NCBI RefSeq assembly: GCF_035083965.1
Contig: NC_089738.1
Coordinates: forward strand, 8,582,734-8,646,733
Length of the DNA: 64,000 nt
Direction of reading: 5' to 3'
From: Branchiostoma lanceolatum
Taxonomy: Eukaryota > Chordata > Leptocardii > Amphioxiformes > Branchiostomatidae
The position numbers and the translations under genes are program-made. Of this stretch, positions 11,501-23,500 are shown piece after piece; positions within the stretch are counted from its first letter, which is position 1, and each line of letters begins with the position of its first letter. Under the pieces are notes generated by a model that worked only from the letters and a program-made list of their open reading frames with translations, did no database searches and was not told the DNA's origin.

Positions 11501-14500
11501 AAAGGACCACCTAAGAAGACAGCAGGGGTCTTTATGTCAAAGTATAGATTTGCTTCACACAAATCAAGCGAGCAGGTCCAATAACAAGTAAGTGAATGGG
11601 TGTAGCATTAGGGGCTTGTTTGACATGTAGTGTGCTGACTTCTGACAGTCCCATACCCAGCAGGATTCTAGTGCAGCCTGTTCGTCTCAGACGATAAGCT
11701 GTGCCCAGATTTCTCTCCAGCTCTGAAAGGCAAATTAACTAGCAAAATCAAAAGATAGAAAGACAGCAAGAAACATTGTAACTGATAACAGCATAGCGCA
11801 AAAGGTTTCAGCAAAAGGCAAAGTAAACAGATTTTTTCAAAGTTCTTATCATACACATTGATGACATAATACGGACAATGTTATATTAACAGCAAATAGC
11901 AACAGAAAACATAACATACAAAAACAAATACATATGTGTGAGCATTTGTAAAGCAGTCAGGCAGCAGTTTATTTTTTTATCATAAATTTTCAGACAAATT
12001 GAAGGACTGGTAGAAATCGCCAAAATCAAATTTCTATCGTAATATCCATGCCGTAAAATTAACATTTGATAACCATTGTCTTTTACATGATAGATAAATG
12101 TCATGAAACAAAGCACACACGCACCTTTTGACTTGGCGTAAGTCAGGTCCTTATTGGTAAGACAGAACCATCTTCTCTTGAAGTTCTTCAGCCCAAACCT
12201 TGTCCTACCCTGTGCCCTCTTGATCATCAGGCTATCAACAATAAGATCATGTTAACGTCTTGGCATAATTGGTTACTAACATCCTTACTAACATACCTCA
12301 TTCTGCAGAAATGATAACATGCAATTTCAATTGACATGTAGAAACTATATCATCCAAATGTTGAAATGCGGCGCTCAAAGTCTTTTCAAATCTTAAGTGG
12401 CCTGTATTGAAGACAGCTCTCACCTTTCCTTTAAGACAACAGGTGTGTCAATACTTCTTGAGTGTGGTCGACCAGTGGAGGAAATCACATCGAGGAACTG
12501 AAAAGATAATACATCAATTCATAATCCTGATATTGTGTTAAAAGCGAAGAAATTCATTTGCAACTTTGCAATAATGATTGTGGATTTTCTGGACAGGTTA
12601 AACTTTTAATTTAAAGTTTGTATCTTTACCAAAAAGCATACAGGTGAAACCTACAAGTTTGGAGCAAACACAGACCACTCTAGAATTTTAGAGTGACCTT
12701 AGTTTGGAACAAGGACTTACTGTTTTGACTGCATCTGAGAATTCCTTCTTGGCAAAGCAATCATAGATATTGGACATGTAGGCCTCCTTCAAACCTGGGC
12801 TTACCTGGAAAACACATAAAGTCAGTATCTGATACACAGCAAATTTAATCATTCTCAACAATGTTTTACATGTTCATGTGATCCTTTCAGCTAGACATTA
12901 ACAGTACCAGGAATGAGCTATAGCTAGCTGAACCTTATTGCTGCAATTACAAGTGAAAATGTTGTTTACCATCAGAGAACTGGCAGACAGAAAAAGGAAC
13001 ACATTAACTTTTAAGAATTACATCAGGCAACACTTGTTGGAATCTTTTACAGAATAATGTCTCAAGTATACAAAATGTACTACTATTGCTAGGTAACAAT
13101 CTAAACAAACGCAATTTTGAGAAGAAAAACGAGTTAATTTTCAGTTATTTACTTACAGAAGAAGAGTTGGCCAGATTCCCCAGGCTTTGGATTGTCTTGG
13201 AAATAAGCGTCAGTGTTCTTGCAGTGGTGGGGTCCTAAACAACGTTAAGACAACTTTAGACATTGCAAACTATAGTATAAATAATCTTAGAAACACACTT
13301 TCAAACTTCAAAGACGTTTATTTTTTTCACTACCCAATTTTCTTTTGAAAAATAATGCAGTTTTATCATAACTATATTATGAATGTGCAAGTCTTACTGG
13401 GTGTTCTTCACGTAGCTGGAACAATCTGGGCCCCAGGATGGCAGGAGCAAATAGTCTCAGGAACACAAAGCCGCTGACTGCTGTGTACCGGACATCATTC
13501 ACATCTGTGCAGAAGAAGTAAGTGTTAAGTGAAGATCAGGTTTGCACTTACTGTATTTCATAACATTTAAACTGCCTCACAAAAATTCTGTGCTGGTAAG
13601 AAATGGATGGATTAGAGTAATTGTAACCCCAACCAGTAGCAAACTATGGCTTAGAGCAGAGATGTCTAAGATGGGATTCGAACTTCGCCATGGGATAACT
13701 ATTCAGCAGATCATATAGCACACAAGGTGGCTTTTATAAGTTATATCATTGATAGTATCTTACCTGGGAAGTGGCGAATAGCAGACTCCTTCAATGTGAA
13801 GAATACTTCTGACATGATGGTGGGGCAAAGTCGTGCGGACTCCGTGATCGACTTGAACATTCTCTCAACATACACTCTCAGGTTTTCCTGCAAAAACAGA
13901 TCCAAAGAAAACAAAATCAACTCACTTTACTTGTGCTGATACAGCAATTCTATTTCTTCACAATCAAGAATCAAAGGTGATAAAAAAAATCATATCTGGC
14001 TGGAAAAGTTACCAAGTTGATCTGAAGATTCTCTCCCTCCTTGACTCTAGTGGCATCTATTTCACATGGCTTGTGGTCTTCACAAATCTGCAGAAAAAAA
14101 CATTAATTACTAGTTTACTGTTTGTGTTAAACATCACCTTACAAGACTTAACTGTATAGACACTAAAAGTCCTCATCACCCTGAATGTACTATATACATC
14201 ATCTAGATGACTGATCTACTGTAAATGTTGAAGTGGTTTAATGTGTATGGCTTTTGCAGTAACATCTTCATCATGAACTTCAAACCACCAAGAAAACGTT
14301 AACTTTGTTTCATCTTTTGTCCACCTACCACCGTGTTTTAACCACGAACTAAAAACTACTGTGAACATTGCATTTTCTCCCTACCAGGACATTGAATCCC
14401 TACAAAATTAAAGGCATTTACAATATTTGAAATCTGGATAAGTTGATACAAATTAAAGATGCATCAGATAAATAGCAAAACAGGAAGTCACATTTAACTG

Positions 14501-17500
14501 CAAGTCCAAGACTTATGAATCCAGAACATTATGTTTAAAACTTCATTCTTCTTCCCTCCAACTTGTAATTGTATACTTTTTTATCATTATTAGATTAAAT
14601 CACAGAAACAGAGAGCTCTAGAACTTACATCATCGATATGTTTTTTGATGGTGAGGTGGAGGTAGTGCATCCCTGTGAGCTTCATCACTTCATCGACACA
14701 CTTGGTCAGCAGCGAGTTCCCTCGGAACAGGGTGTTGGGATCTCTGTGGACAGTAGGATATCATAATCTTATAATAAGTAAAGATTTGAAAAAAGTTTCA
14801 AAGTATCCTCGTTTGAATATACATGTAAATGTTCAAACAAATGCATATAAACATAGCTGTAACAAACTTAACAGCTTTATGTGTAAGATATTCAAAATCA
14901 AATTTAAGATGCCACAACATGTACAAGTGGCTGGAATAGAGAGTTGTAAAAGACCAGTACACACTACACAGGGTATACAAAATTTACTGAAAGATGTATT
15001 ATCTACAAAACAACAGACTGAGTACTGTTTTCTTAGATGGGACCATTAGTCGCATTGAACAAAACAAGAAGCTATTGGTGCTTATTGATCATTTTCAAAT
15101 AGAAATGGATCTGCTTTGATTGTTGAAGGATGCAGTTCTAGACAAGTCCAAAAGTGGGCTCTACTGCACAAGAAAAAAATTACCTTTCTCTGTTGAAACC
15201 TACCCAGCTATGAAACAATTACATGTAAACATTTTAAATTAGAAAAAATTGTGATACTGTGTCTGAACAAACAAGTCAAATAAAAAAGCGCACCAAAAAC
15301 AAAACGTCCTTGACTGGGATGAAATTAAATCCTACGTACGTCATCTTAGCGACTTCCCGGTCAGCGAGTGCTGAGATGAGGGGTAGGAGGGTGCCGTGAT
15401 GCAGGAACAGTCTGACCAACGGTCTGGCAGCTTCCTCCAGTTTATCCTTCATCACTTCTCCATAGATGTTCACTGCACTGGACGACAGGGGCTGTAGCAA
15501 ACAGTGGGTAACAACGATGCAAAAAACACGATTTTTACCGGTTTGAAATTCTTTTTTTGGCCTAGTTGTAAACTGAGCAAGCCAATGAAAGACTGAGGCT
15601 GGAAAATGCTACTCTTGATTTCCATATTAATATCTAATCAATTGGGGGAATTTAAAAACATGTTGCCAAAACTCTTTATAATATTATAATGGCTTCATCT
15701 AAAAAAACATAGGATATTTCTTAAATCCCATGCACAGTTGGAGTCAACATCTAAGTTGAACCTGAAAAAGCTTAGATGCAGTTATCAAATACATGTAGTT
15801 TTCTCTATAACTTTATGAAGTTCTAATACAAGACAACAGCCACAACTAACCAATGGTACCACTTCAAGTCTTACACTCATCACAACTTAACAAAGTCTTA
15901 CACCTTCTTCAAATTTTGGACACCCTAGTTACATGATCCCCCAAGCATCCCCACCTTAACGATCTACAAACATGACACATCTCCATTTGTCACCTCTACA
16001 AACACATTGACCACACACCGGCACCAGAAACACCCAGATAATGTCTAACTTACCGTGGCGGTCTCACTCCTGTACCAACTTGGAAGAGACGGGACAACAA
16101 CAATATCACAACAGGCAACATTGTCAAGTTAGGCAAATCTGTCGACCCACAGACATACAAATGTACTGTGTGTGAGTTTATACAAGCATGTACATTCGAT
16201 GATTCAAGTTAATTGATATAATTTGTGATACATGCAAACAGATATGGATATTTAGTGCTGTGGAATACTCTATGGTCATTTGACAGGACATGCAACAGTC
16301 AGTGTTAACAAGGCTTACATCACAGCTATACATTTATAATTCATATGTTTAATATATTTCCAGTCAGATTTAAAGAATGTAAAAGCATGTGAGGTGCAAG
16401 CAAAGTTAGTAACATTCTGAATTTTTTTCAGTATTGTTATGTACATGGATTTTGATGAATAAGCAAATAACATATGCAAGCAACAAATACATGCATCCCA
16501 CACTTACACAGTTAATATTAATAATATAGTATAACAGGGCTTTTTCTGAAGAGGGGAAAAGGGGCACTGTGCCCCCATGCCGTGACCATGCATGCCCCCT
16601 TACCCTGGGGAGCAGATCCTCAAATAAGCATACAATTGACCAGGAATGCTATTACTAGGTCAAATGTGCCCACAGTCTTCAACTGTGACCTGTCTGACAG
16701 TGATTTTGCCCCTCAGGAAGCCTTACAGTGCCCCATTTTATCTTAAAATTCTCTAAAACTCCAAGCTCTTTTCCCACCATCCCCCTTGCACTTCTATCCT
16801 AAAAATCCCTGCTATAACAATTTTGAGGAGGACTCTGTGGTCCACTTACATCTATATCCGGAGATTTTAGCAGCAGGTTGCGGAGAGATTCGTAGTAGTG
16901 GGAGGGGAAGATGTGGTCCTCTGTGTAGTTGATGTTGAGCCGGAGAGAACCCTGGCACGGCTTACTTGGTCGGGTGCTGTCTCGAGGCTGAAGCAGGTAC
17001 CTAACAAACAAACAAACAAACAAACAAGTTTATTTATGGGCAAAAAATGGAGATCCATGCATGGATTATAACTTAAAGCAACATGGCAAAATTTGTTTGC
17101 AAAAATACTGTTTCTCTTTCCTCTTGTTTTAAAATATCAATGAGACCACTCACAAAAAAAAGAAAATTAACAAAATGTAAGTGCAAACCACTGCAAACAC
17201 TCTATTTTGTCCCTACCACCAGTTTAAATCCTCCAAACTTACAGGCATTTACATTAGATCTATTACTTGGCATTTTTTATCTCTGATTTGTTTTAAATAA
17301 ATTTTCTTCAAACATTAACAATGCAGCTTTCTTTCTTTTAGAACCCATGCTTTTCATGTTAATGTAGAATATCTCTACAACACTTACCACGCCTTGTGCA
17401 GCTTCTGTGGCCTGGTCATGTCCAAAGTACTTAAAGGAATCTTAACTTCGCCAAGGAATACATCTGCAAACTTGTAGTAGTTGCTGGAGTGCCAAAGGCT

Positions 17501-20500
17501 AACCCTAGACATATACAAGGAAGATAAACAGCATGAGGTACAAGCAAAGTCAAGTAGTCCTAGCAGCTAAGTTTGTCACTAGCATCCACATTCCAAGAGT
17601 TTGGGTATGCAACAACATTGACATTGAAGTGGATGTAAAAAAAAAAAAACACCATCATTGCAGTACCTGGTGTAGCAGCTAGGTGGCAGATCTTACATTG
17701 TCATTGTATTTTGTTATAACAATGGGTAAGAACAAACCTGAGTTCTGTCTTGTCTATGTCTTCATCCACTATGCTGAATCTGTTGTCCGGACTTGGACTT
17801 GGTCGGTTAAGCTACATAGGAGTGAAACGAACATTAGAGGTCAATGTCTCTACTAATAATCATCTTCTAATTGTCTGATCAAAAGAAGAAAAGATTCAGG
17901 ACTGAAGATAACAGCAACCAACCTCAAAATAAAAAGTTTCATCGAAGTGAGGGTCCGTCGTCTTCTTCCGAACTTTGGTCTTCTTGTTTTCTGTTCTGTA
18001 AGAGATATAAAAATCAAGTAATCAATCTACTGTAAATGAACTCTTGGAACCAAAAAGTCATTAACATTTATTGTACACTATTGAAGCCCATAATGCAAAA
18101 AATTACAACTAGAGTGAGATACATGTACATAACCTATAATGTACATATATCCACAAGATTTAATTGTATAATGTTCTTCTCACCTATTTGGTGTACAGAA
18201 TGTAACATTTGCATAGGGGTCACAACAGCCATTGATTATGGCCAGGCCACTGCATTCCAAAACTCTGCAACAAAAGTACAAGCAGTTTCATTATTATTCA
18301 CACTTTGCCCAATTTCTATTATTTCTATTATCATTTACTTCGGAAGGAAAGTTGAAAGACAGATGATGCACCATACAAGCTTGCCACAGTATAATTCTTT
18401 TCATTGTACTTGATCTTTGACAGAGATTAAGTTTGAGTGCAATGTAACAATCTTTCTTGATTTGGCAACACTTTCTGAAACTCATCAATACCAATTATTG
18501 CAGGAAAGGTCAACCCAACAGCAACATAAAATAGTTGAAAGGAAAGATCTTTTTCAGGCAACATGTATAGAGTTTACAGTTGACTACTTTGCCCTTCTTA
18601 CCATAAAAGAGCATGTTTTATTCTACTGTCAACGCACTTAAAGAGTAACATATGGTTTATTGTACCTTGCTGAGACTTTGAAGACAGCTTTCCCTGTATC
18701 TTCTATAATCTCTGTCAATCTGACTTCCACATGGACTTGACCCTGTAGACAGAAATGTACAGAGGAGGGATGAAACTTTTTCTGTGGGCCCCTATTTATT
18801 GAATTAACATTCCAAACTGAAGATGTTTTAACAGCATCATCTCTAAAATAGACACTGTAAACAATCATAAACAATAGCAGAATCAAACAGAGTGGAAAAA
18901 TCAACAATCTAACCTGTACTTCAGAGTCCTGGTCCACATGTGTGAGAGAGAACCAGTGGTCCTTGCCATGGTATCTATTCAGTTCCTCCTTCCTGATGCA
19001 AGCTTTCCCCAGGCAACTGTCTCTTTTCAGGAGGTCTTTTTCGTACAGGTAGAACGACAACACACGGAACGGTCTGGGCACCTCAAACTGGAACTCTTCC
19101 CCAAAGAAGGCACTGAAAATAGCATTCAGCCATTCTTCATTATGGGGAACATTAAATACATTCTGTATTCAATTTCTATTGAAATTGGCAAGGCTAGCTG
19201 TTTTAGGACATTTTGAATTACAGAAATCAGTCCTACCTCTGTGATCTTTCCACTGTTTTTGTTCTGACCACCTCTTCTTGGTCAAGGCTGACGGTACAGA
19301 AGGTGTCTCTGGTCCCCACGGGGCCTGTGCTGGCACCAAAATTCTTTCCTTCTCCTGAAGTAACACATAAAGAGAAAAACAAGTTAGGCAACAGGCTTGA
19401 TGTGAAAATATTGCATTCAAAAGTTTCTGGAGAAGTATCTATATTATCTTTTCTGGATAAGTATCTATATACTCCTATATAATTCCTAATGTTAAACAGA
19501 CACTGCTATTGTAGTAGCAGTACATGTAGCCCACTGTGTTCTGCTGCTGCAGTGGCCAGAACATCCTGCAGGTGCAATCAGTCTTTCTTCAATTCTCTCC
19601 ACTATTGTACCAAGCTTTTTATATGTTGTTAATGTCTCTCTCATTCCTTCACATTCATTATCATAAGTGAAGACTAATCTGTCACCATTGTATGTTAATC
19701 TACTCCAATCAACCCACACAAAGACAGCACCAAAATAATCAATTGGTATTGAATTGCTGTTTGAATAGCAGGGCAATACACATGTGGCATGCAAATAGAC
19801 CATAAACTTGCCAGTTTTAAATTCTGAAGTACTGCTGAACAATGTTTCTTTTGTGCACTGTCTTCTGCCTCTATCTTTTTTACCAAGATATGGCTTGACA
19901 ATAACTTTGTTGAAGGTCAACTTGCATGGACTTAATTCAAAATTCTTTGATTAAATGTTGTTCAAGTTCTTTTCAATTACATGGCAAATCTGGAATCCAA
20001 GGTCATCTATGGCGTAAAGCACACTCAAGATCTGATAAAGATATTTATGTCAACCTTGCTTGTGATGTTTACTGGCATATGAAATATGTATTTGTGATAA
20101 CCACAGGCCAGGGTTCACCAATACTTTTCCTACCATGGCTATACCATGGCAACTTGGGTGAAGACTTTATAAAGTAAATAAAGTTTATAAAGTTACCTAG
20201 TAATATTACCTGTAGCATTGACTATCTATATTAATAAATTAAAATGCCTGAGAGCAGGTGAAACAAAGTCTGGTTGCCCTAGAAGCTAGTGATGAAACAT
20301 TTTTTTTCAAATACTTAACATATACTAAGTTGATTTAATTGTCTAATCAACAGTGAACACTATCTATTACTTTCATATGCAAATCTGGAGAATGCATTGT
20401 CTGTTTTGTGTTATTCAAGCTCTGTCAAATTTACAGCTTAATGCCCTTGAAATGATGTTAAACATGGCATAGTTCCTTTCTTTAAAACTGAACTGTGATT

Positions 20501-23500
20501 AAATTCCGGGGTCTCCTAAGTAAAACCCAAACATCCAGTCCAATGTCCAAAAGCAATAACAAAGTTTTATCACATATTTTCAATACAATGGTTGTCTGGT
20601 ATACATTTTAGACCCCCAACTTGGTTAAGAGTGATGTTAAGGACAAGGTATAATATACATTTACATTGTACAGAAACTATAATATGTGACCAATTACCAC
20701 TAACTAGAACGCAAGTGCAGCAGGGTAGATAGCCATCTTGCTGTGTTCTACATTTTACTGGGCACACTTTTCGTGGGTTCCCTCCTCTGGCATACTTCAC
20801 CACAAAGTGCTTGTGACAAGTCCCCCAGTGTTAACACTGGGGTCACCTCTATAGTCTAGCCTGCCACCTGCGTAGCAACCAACTTAAAGCGGATGTCACC
20901 CCTAAGACATCTTGGCAAACCACAACCCACAAAAACCAAACACTTCCCTGAGGGGAAAATCACCTGCTTTGTAGTGGGATGGAACTGTTCAAATCAGGAA
21001 ATCCGACCTACATATAGTCACACACCATTAGTGACCCATTACACAAAAGTTCAAGATGTTTTGACAAGACCATGGTAACATCACGTCAGGTAGACACTGG
21101 CTTTCAACTTACTTGAATAGTACAGCACATTAACTTTGACTGTTAAAAAATGGTGCGCTGACCTTATCTAGACCAAGCATGACCGGAAAACAAACAACTG
21201 AAATGTCACCTGTCATAGTAGGCTTGCAATGTAAGAGACCATACAGGAATGTAGTACCATGGGGAAAAGGAGGTTTTCAAGCCAAATAGCTTTATACTAG
21301 CAAGTAGAAATACAAATTCTATTTAATCTTGGATCTTTGAACTTTCAAGAAATTCTTCCAAATTCTGTATGAAGCACAAAGTCATATACAATTTACATTA
21401 GGTTTTGAATGCATTAAAAAAAGGGTTCCCTTTTTATCCCATGACTGAATCATGCGTACTATACCATGCCTGCCAGACTTGACAACTGGAATTTCAGATG
21501 AATCCATGTTTACTTTTTAGGACCGATACTTAAACTCCTGACAATGGAATACTTAATGCTTGTTTATCAGTGAGGTGTATGTGTATGTGTATGGATGAAA
21601 CATCCCCTTTTGATTCTTACTCTTAGCTAAAGTCTGCTTGCAAAAAGTCCTGAGCCATCAAGCACAGCTACTAGTATACTGTACTGTACAAAACAATGTA
21701 CATATCATACGTTATTGTATGACCTAAAGATGATACAACACAATGTCATTTTGTAACTCAGACATAAAAGCATCCTTTCTCCATTATCTCAGCATCTATA
21801 TAAAGAGAATATGATGCCATGGATGCTCTTCATTCTTGCTTATACTGCAAATGCTATCAACGAGTCTGCTTATGTCATGCTCTCCTGACCTATTGACACA
21901 GGGTTGCAGCATTCAAGGCCAGTGTGATATACCTACTAGCCAGTTGTTGCTAGGGTGGTGCTCTTTCCACCATTTAAGTGAAAGATGACCTATAGCGAGC
22001 ATAGGGCTCCACATGGAGATACTAAAACTTCAAACTGTGGGGTATCCAACGAGAATGAGATGAAATCCATGTAGAACCAAGTGGATGGAAGATTGCATAT
22101 CATGTACGATTATTACTTTGTATAGATTTAGCCATAATTACAATGTTTCCATGTTTTATCATCCCTGCCACATTAAGAGGGTTATGTTTTAGTCTGGACG
22201 ATTCTTTGTGAAAGCATAACCTCAGAAATCACCATCAAATTTTCACTTTATATGGCTAATGGATAACCCTAAAACTTGTACAGTTTAAGTTTTAGTAGTG
22301 TTGCTTTCAGCTAAAAAAAGTTACTTGTGATTTAAGCACCCAGTTTTCATTAACAGTGTTTTATCACCACTACTGTGACATCACGATGACCACTACAAGA
22401 GTCCCAGGCTCTGAGCACACCAGTGGTAGCATGTCACCCTTTGCTCCAAGCGGCTTTATATGTACATAGCCTTCCCACCCTGAAGTAACTCTAGCCAACC
22501 TAGATATGTGCGGCCAGGAAGTACAACAGCCTGGACAGGACTTATCAATTTATAACATCCCAGAAATGTGCCCACTAGTGGCTCCTGGCACCTGTTTTGT
22601 CCAGCTGGCTTTCCGACTCACTCCATTAAGATTGTGGCGCACATTCATGACTCAACACTGAATACTGCCTGCCAAACTTACACATGTACCTTGGCATGCT
22701 CAATTACTACTGTAATGGTACCAATTTGGAAGCGTGGCATGCCTCAGCTTATCCTAGCTGAGCTAGCCTTTTGGCAGAAAATTCCACTGGTTGAAGGGTT
22801 TAAGGCAACAGGGATATCCGGCAAAGGTTTTAAAAGTTTAAGCAACATGTAAACATTCGTGCATGCTTGAGGAATTTTTTTCTGTGCTTTAGTGAATGCT
22901 GCACAGTAGGAATCTTGAGGATTTTGGTCAATTTTGGTCCAGGGACATACAACTGATACAACTTACAAGTGTTAAAAATGCAAATTGGACTTAACTTTGA
23001 TTTCTACCACTTCTCTCCTTCTACGTCTAGTACATGACATGCATAAACATACAAATATAAGATGTAGCAGTGTGGCCTGATTTGTGTGCATTTTTAACAT
23101 CTTTTAAAGACACGGCACATATTTTTTCTACTTCAACTTTTTATACAAGCCCCATCTGCTTGGAGTTGGAGATCACTACAGTTCCTGTGTGCCATGTGCA
23201 TATAATTACAGCATCATGTTTACATGTGTAGCTATTTGTGTGACCAATTGTTGTAAGCAAATCACATTTCTGAGTCACAGTGGCAAACTTGTTATGAATC
23301 AAATAGTGAGTGAGTAATACTCAGTCAGAGTATACAGCTTAAAGTGCATATGTCAAGAGCAAACTACTTCTGTAATCGCTTTTGAAACGTACATTTGTAA
23401 TAAGTTTACCCTCTGACAAATCATCTATTTTGTATGCAGAACAACATTCTGCACATACAGTAACTAATCTAAACAAGAAAAACTTTATCCCTGTAAGTTA

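Noticed and set aside
20570-20803. Minus-strand Cys-rich frame ([19 protein letters not shown])
   Set aside because: The Cys spacing suggested a zinc motif, but there is no matching splice context, partner exon or recognised family, and it lies inside the large RasGAP intron.
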